Shown piece after piece: positions 41,603 through 49,938 of a DNA stretch of 64,000 nt (position 1 is its first letter; each line of letters starts with the position of its first letter). The stretch is from NCBI GenBank assembly GCA_046297455.1, contig JBKBIT010000020.1, positions 11,471 to 75,470 on the forward strand, in the 5' to 3' direction. The DNA comes from ZYF759 sp046297455 (GTDB taxonomy: Bacteria; Pseudomonadota; Alphaproteobacteria; Rhizobiales; Rhizobiaceae). A program made the translations under genes and the position numbers. The notes under the pieces were generated by a model. The model saw nothing but the letters and a program-made list of their open reading frames with translations, did no database searches and was not told the DNA's origin.

Positions 41603-42591
41603 TGAGCACGCTGGCAGGGGCAGGGGCAGGCGCTGGCGACATCGTCGTCGACACGCGCAGCGGCGCGGTCGAGGGCGCATCGGCGCATGAGCGTCTTGCG
41701 ATCGCGGGCCTGCAAACAGCCACCGCCATCCTGCGTCCGGTACACGAATTCGGATATTCCTATGTCGCGCGCCTGATCAGGCTTCTGCTGCCCAGCCGCA
41801 AGTCGCTGGTCCTCAGGCTCGATGACGACAGCATGATGCGGGTCGGCTATTGCGACGGCTACTGGTCGACGATGCTGCTCAAGGGCTATCGCTACGAGCC
41901 CTGGACCAAGGCGCTGCTGGTCGACTCGGCCGATGTGAAATGCGGCTTCATCGATTGCGGCGCCAATTTCGGCTTCTGGTCGATCTATGCCAGCAGCAAG
42001 GCCGCCGGCTCGAAGCCCACGGTTGGCATCGAGGCGGCATCCGACACCTTTGCCCGGCTTGACGACAACCGCCTTCTCAATGGCGATCGCTATGTTGCGC
42101 TCAACAAGGCAATCGGCGCCAAGAGCGGCGAGCGCGTGCGCATCTACGGCGTCAAGCACGAGGCTCGAACGACAGTTGCCCCGTCGGCCGATGCCAAGCC
42201 GATCCTTGACTGCGAGACGATCACCATCGACGACGTGGCCGCCATGCCGGTCTTTGCCGGCATCGACAAGTTCATCGTCAAGCTGGACGTTGAAGGGGTC
42301 GAGATTCCGGCCTTTGACGGTGCCACCAGGTTGCTTGCCGGGGATGGCGCCTTTGTCTATGAGGAGCACGGCTCCGATCCGACGCATGAGACAACGCGTC
42401 ACGTGCTCGAGAATCTGAAGCTGCGGGTATTCTGGCTGGGCGATAACCAGCGTGGCGAAATCCATTCGATCGACCAGTTGGCAGGCATCAAGAAGTCGCG
42501 TCGCTATGGCTACGACATGGTCGCCAGCGCCAGCCCGTTCTGGATCGCCCGGCTCGAACGCCTTGTCGGCACGTCTCCGGCAGCGCGGTGA
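41602..42591 (+). CDS. FkbM-family methyltransferase embedded in the nuo operon
   Basis: A 329-aa SAM-dependent methyltransferase. Motif I reads FIDCGANFGFWSIYAS, the acidic strand VGIEA follows, and the FkbM signature KLDVEGVEIPAFDGA lies near residue 230. An N-terminal region of about 100 residues (LIRLLLPSRKSLVLRLDDDS) is not a standard part of the domain. FkbM enzymes usually methylate hydroxyl groups of sugars or lipids. Here the gene is coupled to nuoD by TGATG and followed by nuoE 25 bases later, so it is expressed with complex I. Whether it acts on the complex or is a passenger cannot be told. Confidence 0.85.
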   Translation: MSTLAGAGAGAGDIVVDTRSGAVEGASAHERLAIAGLQTATAILRPVHEFGYSYVARLIRLLLPSRKSLVLRLDDDSMMRVGYCDGYWSTMLLKGYRYEPWTKALLVDSADVKCGFIDCGANFGFWSIYASSKAAGSKPTVGIEAASDTFARLDDNRLLNGDRYVALNKAIGAKSGERVRIYGVKHEARTTVAPSADAKPILDCETITIDDVAAMPVFAGIDKFIVKLDVEGVEIPAFDGATRLLAGDGAFVYEEHGSDPTHETTRHVLENLKLRVFWLGDNQRGEIHSIDQLAGIKKSRRYGYDMVASASPFWIARLERLVGTSPAAR

Positions 42592-42616
42592 TCGCGCGGG
42601 AGCTTGAGGAAACAGG

Positions 42617-43540
42617 ATGTCAGTTCGCAGACTAGCCGCAACCGAAGTTCAGCCCGAAGGCTTCGCCTTCAACCGGGCCAATGCCAGCTGGGCCAAGCAG
42701 GCGATCAAGAAATACCCCAAGGGGCGCGAGCACTCGGCCGTCATCCCGCTGTTGATGCGTGCACAGGAGCAGGAAGGCTGGGTCACCAAGGCCGCCATCG
42801 AGCATGTCGCCGACATGATCGGCATGCCCTATATCCGCGCGCTGGAAGTGGCGACTTTCTACACCCAGTTCCAGCTGGCGCCGGTTGGCACCAAGGCCCA
42901 TGTCCAGGTCTGCGGCACCACGCCCTGCATGCTGCGCGGCTCCGAGGAACTGATCGCGCTTTGCAAGAAGAAGATTCATCCCGAGCCTTTCCACACCAAC
43001 GAGGCGGGCACGCTGTCCTGGGAAGAGGTGGAATGCCAGGGCGCCTGCGTGAACGCGCCGATGGTGATGATCTTCAAGGATACCTACGAGGATCTGACCG
43101 CCGAAAGGCTTGAAGAGATCATCGACGCCTTCGAGGCGGGCAAGGGGTCGATCGTGAAGCCCGGTCCGCAGGTCGACCGCATCTATGCCGCGCCGCAGAC
43201 GGGGCTGACGAGCCTGACCGAAGAAGTGCTGCCAAATGGCGGCGCCAAGCCCAAGGCTGCCAAGGCGACCGCGAAGGCCGCCGCGCCGGTGCCGCCCTCG
43301 CGCGCAGCCAAGCCGAAGACCGCGGCTGCCGAGACCGATCCGGCTCTCAAGTCGCCTTCCGAGGTGAAGGCTACCCGGAACGCGGAAAAGGCTGCCAGCG
43401 CCCAGGCGCCGAAGGCTGACAAGAAGGCGGCCGACCTGACCGATCCGGCCGTGGAAGGCGAGGCGCGGCCAAGAACGCATTCCGGCAAGCGGGCGACAAC
43501 CGCCAAGGCGGGCAAGAACGACAAGAGCGGAGCCGAGTGA
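42617..43540 (+). CDS. nuoE: NADH-quinone oxidoreductase subunit E with long Ala/Lys tail
   Basis: A 307-aa subunit carrying the [2Fe-2S] cluster N1a through Cys99, Cys104, Cys140 and Cys144 (CGTTPC and ECQGAC). The conserved core ends near residue 200. The rest, about 100 residues rich in Ala, Lys and Pro (AKATAKAAAPVPP, KADKKAADL), has no counterpart in E. coli NuoE; Rhizobiales NuoE proteins often have tails of this kind. Its stop codon overlaps the nuoF ATG. Confidence 0.96.
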   Translation: MSVRRLAATEVQPEGFAFNRANASWAKQAIKKYPKGREHSAVIPLLMRAQEQEGWVTKAAIEHVADMIGMPYIRALEVATFYTQFQLAPVGTKAHVQVCGTTPCMLRGSEELIALCKKKIHPEPFHTNEAGTLSWEEVECQGACVNAPMVMIFKDTYEDLTAERLEEIIDAFEAGKGSIVKPGPQVDRIYAAPQTGLTSLTEEVLPNGGAKPKAAKATAKAAAPVPPSRAAKPKTAAAETDPALKSPSEVKATRNAEKAASAQAPKADKKAADLTDPAVEGEARPRTHSGKRATTAKAGKNDKSGAE

Positions 43541-44844
43541 TGCTTCAGGACAAGGACCGCATCTTTACCAATATCTACGGGCAGTTCGACCGCTCGCTGA
43601 AGGGCGCAATGCGCCGTGGCCATTGGGACGGGACCAAAGGCCTCATCGAGAAGGGGCGCGACTGGATCATCCAGGAGATGAAGGATTCGGGTCTGCGCGG
43701 CCGTGGCGGCGCCGGCTTCCCCACCGGCCTGAAATGGTCCTTCATGCCGAAGGAAGTGGGCGAACGCCCACATTATCTCGTGGTCAATGCCGACGAGTCG
43801 GAGCCCGGCACCTGCAAGGACCGCGAGATCATGCGCCATGATCCGCACACGCTGATCGAGGGCTGCCTGATCGCCGGTTTCGCGATGCGCGCGCACACCG
43901 CCTATATCTATGTGCGCGGCGAATTCATCCGCGAGCGCGAGGCGCTGCAGGCCGCAATCGACGAGTGCTATGATGCCGGATTGTTGGGCAAGAACAACAA
44001 GAACGGCTGGGATTTTGACGTTTTCGTTCATCACGGCGCAGGCGCCTATATCTGCGGCGAGGAAACCGCGCTGCTGGAAAGTCTCGAGGGCAAGAAGGGT
44101 CAGCCGCGCCTGAAGCCGCCATTCCCGGCCAATGTCGGCCTCTATGGCTGCCCGACGACGGTCAACAACGTCGAATCGATCGCGGTCGCGCCGACGATTC
44201 TCAGGCGCGGCGCCGGCTGGTTCGCCTCCTTCGGCCGTCCCAACAATCTCGGCACCAAGCTCTTCTGCATCTCGGGCCATGTGAACACGCCCTGTACCGT
44301 TGAAGAGGCGATGTCGATCACTTTCCGCGAGTTGATCGAGCGCCATTGCGGCGGCATCCGCGGAGGCTGGGACAATCTTCTGGCGGTCATTCCCGGCGGT
44401 TCGTCGGTGCCGTTGGTACCGGCGAACGAGATCATCGACACGCCGATGGATTTCGATTCGCTGCGCGATCTGAAATCCGGGCTCGGAACGGCAGCCGTCA
44501 TCGTGATGGACAAGTCGACCGACATCGTGAAGGCGATCGCCAGGCTGTCCTATTTCTACAAGCACGAAAGCTGCGGCCAGTGCACGCCCTGCCGCGAAGG
44601 CACGGGCTGGATGTGGCGGGTGATGGAGCGTCTGGTGCGCGGCGAGGCGCAGAAGCGCGAGATCGACATGCTGCTGGAAGTCACCAAGCAGGTCGAGGGA
44701 CACACGATCTGCGCGCTTGGCGACGCGGCGGCCTGGCCGATCCAGGGCCTGATCCGCCATTTCCGGCCGGAGATCGAGCGTCGCATCGACGAGTTCACGC
44801 GCAATGCGCATCGCGCCGAACCGGCGCTGGCGGCGGCGGAATAG
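43540..44844 (+). CDS. nuoF: NADH-quinone oxidoreductase subunit F
   Basis: A 434-aa flavoprotein that oxidises NADH and passes electrons through FMN to cluster N3. The FMN/NADH site is GRGGAGFPTGLKW, the Rossmann-like part includes NADESEPGTCKDRE and GAGAYICGEETAL, and the cluster motif is CGQCTPCREGTGWM plus a later Cys in GHTICALGD. The ATG at 43540 overlaps the nuoE stop (TGATG); an adjacent in-frame GTG at 43537 is less likely. Confidence 0.98.
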   Translation: MLQDKDRIFTNIYGQFDRSLKGAMRRGHWDGTKGLIEKGRDWIIQEMKDSGLRGRGGAGFPTGLKWSFMPKEVGERPHYLVVNADESEPGTCKDREIMRHDPHTLIEGCLIAGFAMRAHTAYIYVRGEFIREREALQAAIDECYDAGLLGKNNKNGWDFDVFVHHGAGAYICGEETALLESLEGKKGQPRLKPPFPANVGLYGCPTTVNNVESIAVAPTILRRGAGWFASFGRPNNLGTKLFCISGHVNTPCTVEEAMSITFRELIERHCGGIRGGWDNLLAVIPGGSSVPLVPANEIIDTPMDFDSLRDLKSGLGTAAVIVMDKSTDIVKAIARLSYFYKHESCGQCTPCREGTGWMWRVMERLVRGEAQKREIDMLLEVTKQVEGHTICALGDAAAWPIQGLIRHFRPEIERRIDEFTRNAHRAEPALAAAE

Positions 44845-44898
44845 GCAACAGGGAAGAAGCGAAAGGGAGGGGCAGGCACCGACGCTAAGGAGATACCG

Positions 44899-45657
44899 AT
44901 GGCGAAAATGACCATGCCCAAAACCGGAATGACCCAGCAAGACCCCATCGGGGATATGGCCAGGACTTACGAAGCGATGCTGCCCAGGCAATTTGGCGGC
45001 GCGGTGAACCTGTTCATTCACCCGATGGCCGGCGCAGCCGCCATGTCGGCGCTCGGCTTCGGCGTTGCCAGCCATGCGGTCGGTCTGTGGATGGGCGCCG
45101 TGGCTGGAGCCGCCGACGCGCAGCGTCGCATGCTCGCAAGCGCAGCAGAGGTTGGTACAGAACCCAAGCCCGCGCCCAAGCCCGGGCCCAAGTCCGCCCC
45201 GAAGCCGCGCAAGGCGGCCAAGCTCGAACTGGTGTCCTCCAATCCGGCTCCCGCTTCCGCCGCAGCCATGCTAAGTGCGGCTGCCGATGCCGAGACGGTG
45301 GCGGTCAATGCTGCCCGCACGGCCAGGAAGGTTGCAGAACAGGCCACCGAAGAGGCAAACCGCGCGACCGACGTTGCCGTGGAGATCGCCGAGGCCGCCG
45401 CCACGCCTGATGGCCCGACCAAGCCCAAGGGGATGGAGCGGCCGGCGAAGGTGGACGACCTGAGGGCGATTTCGGGTGTCGGACCGAAACTGGAACAGGT
45501 GCTCAACAGGCTGGGCATATGGACCTATTCGCAGATCGCGGAGCTGACGGATGGCGAGATTGCCTGGCTCGACCAGGAACTGGGTTTTTCCGGCCGTATC
45601 GGCCGCGACGACTGGACGGGACAGGCACAGGCGCTCGCGAACGCTGGTGGCCGCTGA
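44899..45657 (+). CDS. Helix-hairpin-helix protein in the nuo operon
   Basis: A 252-aa protein. The N-terminal part (about 1-85) has two hydrophobic helices (LFIHPMAGAAAMSALGFGV, AVGLWMGAVAGAADA) in a phasin-like pattern. A basic Pro/Lys linker and an Ala-rich coiled region follow. The C-terminal 65 residues form a helix-hairpin-helix domain: DDLRAISGVGPKLEQVLNRL, then IWTYSQIAELTDGEIAWLDQ. Such domains are often found in nuo operons of Rhizobiales, sometimes fused to NuoE, and are loosely named NADH dehydrogenase proteins. AAGGAG precedes the ATG. Function unknown. Confidence 0.8.
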   Translation: MAKMTMPKTGMTQQDPIGDMARTYEAMLPRQFGGAVNLFIHPMAGAAAMSALGFGVASHAVGLWMGAVAGAADAQRRMLASAAEVGTEPKPAPKPGPKSAPKPRKAAKLELVSSNPAPASAAAMLSAAADAETVAVNAARTARKVAEQATEEANRATDVAVEIAEAAATPDGPTKPKGMERPAKVDDLRAISGVGPKLEQVLNRLGIWTYSQIAELTDGEIAWLDQELGFSGRIGRDDWTGQAQALANAGGR

Positions 45658-45974
45658 TGGAGATGGACATCCACCATACCCGTGACAAGCTCGATGTTCG
45701 CGATGCGTCGGTGGCCAATTCGCATTTCGACGATGTGAACCTGTCGAATACGCGGTTTCACAACGTGAACCTGTCGGCATCCACGTTTGAGAATGTGCTT
45801 TTGAGCAACGCTCGCATAGCGGATGCAAATCTTTCGGGCATGGTCTTTTCCGACGTGAATCTGAGCAACGTGAAAATCGAGAACGCGCAACTCGCTGGAA
45901 TGACGATCAATGGCGTCGCCGTCAGTGATTTGCTTGCTACTTACGAGGCGGCCAGGTCCGCTGGGGGCGAATGA
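45657..45974 (+). CDS. Pentapeptide-repeat protein in the nuo operon
   Basis: A 105-aa soluble protein dominated by about thirteen tandem pentapeptide units of the A(D/N)LxX type, from ANSHF DDVNL SNTRF through SDVNL SNVKI ENAQL, which fold into a right-handed quadrilateral beta-helix. It starts within the stop of the helix-hairpin-helix gene (TGATG) and its end overlaps nuoG. The function of short free-standing pentapeptide proteins is generally unknown; some bind DNA-binding proteins or act as scaffolds. Its tight fit between nuoF and nuoG suggests a link to complex I. Confidence 0.85.
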   Translation: MEMDIHHTRDKLDVRDASVANSHFDDVNLSNTRFHNVNLSASTFENVLLSNARIADANLSGMVFSDVNLSNVKIENAQLAGMTINGVAVSDLLATYEAARSAGGE

Positions 45975-48058
45975 TGGCGATACTCAAGGTCGACGGCAAC
46001 GAGATCGAGGTTCCCGATCACTACACGCTGCTGCAGGCGGCGGAGGAGGCGGGTGCCGAGGTACCACGCTTCTGCTTCCACGAGCGCTTGTCGATCGCGG
46101 GCAATTGCCGCATGTGCCTCGTCGAAGTGAAGGGCGGGCCGCCCAAGCCGGCGGCATCCTGCGCCATGGGCGTTCGTGACCTGCGTCCGGGCCCGAATGG
46201 CGAGCCGCCGGAAATCTTCACCAACACGCCGATGGTGCGCAAGGCGCGCGAAGGCGTGATGGAGTTCCTGCTCATCAACCATCCGCTCGATTGTCCGATC
46301 TGTGACCAGGGCGGCGAGTGCGATCTGCAGGATCAGGCGATGGCCTTTGGCGTCGACGCCTCGCGCTATCACGAGAACAAGCGCGCCGTGGAAGACAAAT
46401 ATATCGGCCCGCTGGTCAAGACGATCATGACGCGCTGCATCCACTGCACGCGTTGCGTCCGCTTCACCACCGAGGTGGCGGGCATCTCCGAACTCGGCGC
46501 CACCGGGCGCGGCGAAGACATGGAGATCACCACCTATCTCGAACAGGCGATGACCTCGGAACTTCAGGGCAATGTCATCGATCTCTGCCCGGTCGGTGCG
46601 CTGACCTCGAAACCCTATGCCTTCCAGGCCCGCCCCTGGGAACTGACCAAGACGGAATCGATCGACGTCATGGATGCCGTCGGCTCGGCTATCCGCGTCG
46701 ACACGCGCGGCCGTGAGGTCATGCGCATCCTGCCGCGCATCAACGACGCCGTGAACGAGGAGTGGATATCCGACAAGACCCGCTTCGTGTGGGACGGCCT
46801 GCGCACCCAGCGTCTCGACCGGCCCTATGTGCGCCGGCGCGGCAAGCTGCAGCCGGCCAGCTGGTCGGAAGCCTTCGAGGCAATCAGGGTCGCCGTGTCC
46901 AAGGCCCAACCGGACCGCATCGGCGCGATTGCCGGCGATCTGGCGAGCGTGGAAGAGATGTTTGCGCTCAAGCAGCTGATGGCTTCCCTCGGCTCGGCCA
47001 ATATGGACTGCCGCCAGGATGGCGCTGTCCTCGATCCGGCATTTGGACGCGCGAGCTACATCTTCAACCCGACCATCGAAGGCATCGAGGAAGCCGACGC
47101 CCTTTTGATCGTCGGTTCCAACCCGCGCTTCGAGGCCTCCGTCCTCAACGCCCGCATTCGCAAGCGTTGGCGCATGGGCGGGTTCCCCGTCGGCGTGATC
47201 GGCGAGATGGGCGACCTGCGCTATGACGCGGAAATGCTGGGCGCCGGTCCCGACACCCTGAAGGAGCTGGCCGACGGCACCCACAAATTCATGTCGGTAC
47301 TGAAAAAGGCGAAGCGCCCGATGGTCATCGTCGGCCAGGGAGCGCTGGCCCGCACCGATGGCGCTGCAATCCTGGCGCTGGCAGCCAAGGTCGCCGTCGC
47401 ATGCCAGGCGGCCGGCGCCGATTGGAACGGTTTTGGCGTCCTGCACACGGCCGCCGCCCGCGTGGGTGGCCTCGACATCGGCTTCGTGCCGGGCGAGGGC
47501 GGCAAGAATGTCGCTGCGATGATGGGGGGACTGGATGTCGCTTTCCTGCTCGGCGCCGACGAACTCGACATGAACGCGCTGGGTGGCGATACCTTCACCG
47601 TCTATATCGGCACCCACGGCGATGCCGGCGCCCACCGGGCCGATGTGATTCTGCCCGGCGCCACCTATACGGAAAAGTCCGGGAGCTATGTGAACACGGA
47701 AGGCCGCGTGCAGATGACGAACCGTGCCGGCTTCGCGCCTGGCGACGCCCGCGAAGACTGGGCGATCCTGCGCGCGCTGTCGGATGTGCTCGGCCACAAG
47801 CTGCCGTTTGATTCGCTGAAGCAATTGCGCGCCGCGCTCTATGCTGCGCACCCGCACATGGCCCGGATCGACGAGATCGAGGCTGGCGATAGTGCGGCGA
47901 TCACGACTTTGGCGGGCAAGAACGGACGCACCAACAAGGCTGCGTTTGCATCGTCGGTCAAAGACTTCTATCTGACGAACCCGATTGCACGGGCATCCGC
48001 CGTGATGGCCGAGTGTTCCGCGCTGGCGCGCGGCGGGTTCAAGCAGGCGGCCGAGTAG
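45971..48058 (+). CDS. nuoG: NADH-quinone oxidoreductase subunit G
   Basis: A 695-aa iron-sulfur subunit of the NADH arm (NDUFS1 type). A [2Fe-2S] ferredoxin domain (CFHERLSIAGNCRMCLVEV plus Cys in AASCAMG), the His-ligated cluster (HPLDCPICDQGGECDLQDQ) and a [4Fe-4S] site (CIHCTRCVRF plus Cys in VIDLCPVGAL) precede a molybdopterin-fold domain without molybdenum. Two in-frame ATG codons, 45971 and 45974, are possible; both overlap the previous stop. Confidence 0.98.
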   Translation: MMAILKVDGNEIEVPDHYTLLQAAEEAGAEVPRFCFHERLSIAGNCRMCLVEVKGGPPKPAASCAMGVRDLRPGPNGEPPEIFTNTPMVRKAREGVMEFLLINHPLDCPICDQGGECDLQDQAMAFGVDASRYHENKRAVEDKYIGPLVKTIMTRCIHCTRCVRFTTEVAGISELGATGRGEDMEITTYLEQAMTSELQGNVIDLCPVGALTSKPYAFQARPWELTKTESIDVMDAVGSAIRVDTRGREVMRILPRINDAVNEEWISDKTRFVWDGLRTQRLDRPYVRRRGKLQPASWSEAFEAIRVAVSKAQPDRIGAIAGDLASVEEMFALKQLMASLGSANMDCRQDGAVLDPAFGRASYIFNPTIEGIEEADALLIVGSNPRFEASVLNARIRKRWRMGGFPVGVIGEMGDLRYDAEMLGAGPDTLKELADGTHKFMSVLKKAKRPMVIVGQGALARTDGAAILALAAKVAVACQAAGADWNGFGVLHTAAARVGGLDIGFVPGEGGKNVAAMMGGLDVAFLLGADELDMNALGGDTFTVYIGTHGDAGAHRADVILPGATYTEKSGSYVNTEGRVQMTNRAGFAPGDAREDWAILRALSDVLGHKLPFDSLKQLRAALYAAHPHMARIDEIEAGDSAAITTLAGKNGRTNKAAFASSVKDFYLTNPIARASAVMAECSALARGGFKQAAE

Positions 48059-48075
48059 GGGACAGGCACGAACCG

Positions 48076-49125
48076 ATGGATTCTTTCTTCTCCATATATG
48101 TCTGGCCGGGGCTGGTGATCCTCTTCCAGTCGGTGCTGCTGCTGATTGTGCTGCTGGTGCTGATCGCCTTCCTGCTCTATGCCGACCGCAAGGTGTGGGC
48201 AGCGGTTCAGCTGCGCCGTGGCCCCAACGTGGTCGGCCCCTGGGGACTGTTCCAGTCCTTCGCCGACCTTTTGAAATTTGTGTTCAAGGAACCGGTGATT
48301 CCCTCCGGCGCCAACAAGGGCGTGTTCTTGCTGGCCCCGCTTGTGGCCGCCGTGCTGGCCATGGCGACCTGGGCCGTCATTCCGGTGGATTATGGCTGGG
48401 TCATCGCCGACATCAATGTCGGCATCCTGTTCATCTTCGCCATCGCCTCGCTCGAGGTCTATGGCGTGCTGATGGGCGGCTGGGCATCGAACTCCAAGTA
48501 TCCATTCCTGGGCGCGCTGCGTTCGGCCGCGCAGATGGTGTCCTACGAAGTCTCCATCGGCTTTGTCATCATCACCGTGCTTCTGTGCGTCGGATCGCTG
48601 AACCTGACCCATATCGTGCTGGCCCAGGAGACGGGCATCGGCACCTGGCTCGGCCTGCCTGCCTCTTTCCTGGACTGGCATTGGCTGGGCTTGTTCCCGA
48701 TGTTCATCGTGTTCTTCATCTCGGCCCTGGCCGAGACGAACCGGCCGCCCTTCGATCTGGTCGAGGCCGAATCGGAACTCGTCGCCGGTCACATGATCGA
48801 GTATTCCTCGACGCCGTTCCTGCTGTTCTTCCTCGGCGAATATGTCGCCATCGTGCTCATGTGCGCGCTGACGACGATCCTGTTCCTGGGTGGCTGGCTG
48901 CCGCCGATCGACATCGCGCCCTTCAACTGGATCCCGGGCGTGTTCTGGTTCGTCTTCAAGGTCGTCATGGTGTTCTTCATGTTCGCCCTGGTGAAGGCGT
49001 TCGTGCCGCGCTTCCGCTACGACCAGCTGATGCGCCTGGGCTGGAAGGTGTTCCTGCCGCTGTCGCTGTTCATGGTCGTGGCCACCGCCACCGTCCTCAA
49101 GCTGTGGGAGCTGATGGTCGCATGA
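48076..49125 (+). CDS. nuoH: NADH-quinone oxidoreductase subunit H
   Basis: A 349-aa membrane subunit (ND1 type) with about eight helices that forms the entrance to the quinone chamber. The conserved charged loop ETNRPPFDLVEAESELVAG, the N-terminal RKVWAAVQLRRGPNVVGP and FQSFADLLKFVFKEP are intact. ATG 48076 gives the usual MDSFFSIY start. Its stop overlaps the small gene that follows (ATGA). Confidence 0.98.
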   Translation: MDSFFSIYVWPGLVILFQSVLLLIVLLVLIAFLLYADRKVWAAVQLRRGPNVVGPWGLFQSFADLLKFVFKEPVIPSGANKGVFLLAPLVAAVLAMATWAVIPVDYGWVIADINVGILFIFAIASLEVYGVLMGGWASNSKYPFLGALRSAAQMVSYEVSIGFVIITVLLCVGSLNLTHIVLAQETGIGTWLGLPASFLDWHWLGLFPMFIVFFISALAETNRPPFDLVEAESELVAGHMIEYSSTPFLLFFLGEYVAIVLMCALTTILFLGGWLPPIDIAPFNWIPGVFWFVFKVVMVFFMFALVKAFVPRFRYDQLMRLGWKVFLPLSLFMVVATATVLKLWELMVA

Positions 49126-49313
49126 GCGCGGGCTTGATCGGAGCACTGATCGGCATGGTCGTCGCTGTCGTCGACTTCTTGCTGCTGCGCCTACTGGCGA
49201 CCCGCGTGTCGTTGCCCGAGACGCGAAAGGTGCTCAATGTGGCCGGTCTCAGCCAGCTTCTGCTGCTGCCGGTCGGCGGTTTTCTGCTCGGCCACTACGT
49301 ATTTGGAGATTGA
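49122..49313 (+). CDS. Small two-helix membrane protein between nuoH and nuoI
   Basis: A 63-aa frame starting inside the nuoH stop (ATGA) and ending two bases before the nuoI start. Hydrophobic segments run about 3-22 (AGLIGALIGMVVAVVDFLLL) and 43-60 (SQLLLLPVGGFLLGHYVF), around a polar loop ATRVSLPETRKVL. I know no family for it. The overlap on one side and two-base spacing on the other make co-translation with nuoH and nuoI very likely. A small supernumerary subunit of complex I is a reasonable but unproved guess. Confidence 0.75.
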   Translation: MSAGLIGALIGMVVAVVDFLLLRLLATRVSLPETRKVLNVAGLSQLLLLPVGGFLLGHYVFGD

Positions 49314-49315
49314 CG

Positions 49316-49807
49316 ATGTCTGCTCTCGCACAGGCTGCGAAATCGCTTCTGCTGATCGAGTTCGTCAAGGCGACCGGGTTGGCGCTGCGCCAGATGTTCG
49401 CGCCGAAATACACGGTCAACTATCCGCACGAGAAAGGCCCGCTCAGCCCGCGCTTCCGCGGCGAGCACGCGCTCAGGCGCTATCCCAACGGCGAAGAGCG
49501 CTGCATTGCCTGCAAATTGTGCGAGGCGATCTGCCCCGCCCAGGCGATCACGATCGAGGCCGGCCCGCGCCGCAATGACGGCACGCGCCGCACGGTGCGC
49601 TACGACATCGACATGGTGAAATGCATCTATTGCGGCTTCTGCCAGGAAGCCTGTCCGGTCGATGCCATCGTCGAGGGGCCGAATTTCGAATTCGCGACGG
49701 AAACGCGCGAGGAACTCTACTACGACAAGGCAAAATTGCTGGCCAATGGCGACCGCTGGGAGCGTGAGCTGGCCCGCAATCTGGAGATGGATTCGCCCTA
49801 CCGCTAG
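49316..49807 (+). CDS. nuoI: NADH-quinone oxidoreductase subunit I
   Basis: A 163-aa ferredoxin-like subunit (NDUFS8 type) with clusters N6a and N6b. The two motifs are CIACKLCEAICPAQAI and CIYCGFCQEACPVDAI. The amphipathic N-terminal helix anchors it to the membrane arm. The ATG at 49316 is preferred to a TTG six bases earlier. A gap of 131 bases precedes nuoJ. Confidence 0.98.
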   Translation: MSALAQAAKSLLLIEFVKATGLALRQMFAPKYTVNYPHEKGPLSPRFRGEHALRRYPNGEERCIACKLCEAICPAQAITIEAGPRRNDGTRRTVRYDIDMVKCIYCGFCQEACPVDAIVEGPNFEFATETREELYYDKAKLLANGDRWERELARNLEMDSPYR

Positions 49808-49884
49808 GGGACGGGCGAGATTGTGGACGCGGCCGCGGGCCTCGTCTAAAGGACACGCGGTCGTGATCGCCCCGGGGGGCGGCA

Positions 49885-49919
49885 CGGCCGGATAAGGCGG
49901 GACGCGAGACGTCCGGCCG
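49885..49919. repeat. Hairpin in the nuoI-nuoJ gap
   Basis: CGGCCGGA and TCCGGCCG form a perfect 8-bp stem with a 19-base loop. It lies 19 bases before the nuoJ start in the largest non-coding gap of the nuo operon. It may modulate the upstream/downstream transcript ratio; no T-tract follows. Confidence 0.45.
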
Positions 49920-49938
49920 GAGCAAACCGGGGGAACCC

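Noticed and set aside
39275..41680. 801-codon open frame on the minus strand across nuoB-nuoD
   Set aside because: It is a shadow frame: it lies opposite three strongly recognised nuo genes, its residues are rich in Arg/His/Asp with no domain, and GC-rich codons keep the antisense phase open.
41602..42591. Recent horizontal transfer of the FkbM gene
   Set aside because: Base composition and codon use look similar to the neighbouring nuo genes by eye, so no compositional support; only gene content is odd.
43183..47857. 630- and 638-codon minus-strand frames opposite nuoE-nuoF and nuoG
   Set aside because: Same shadow pattern; no ribosome binding site or family similarity, and the plus-strand genes are certain.
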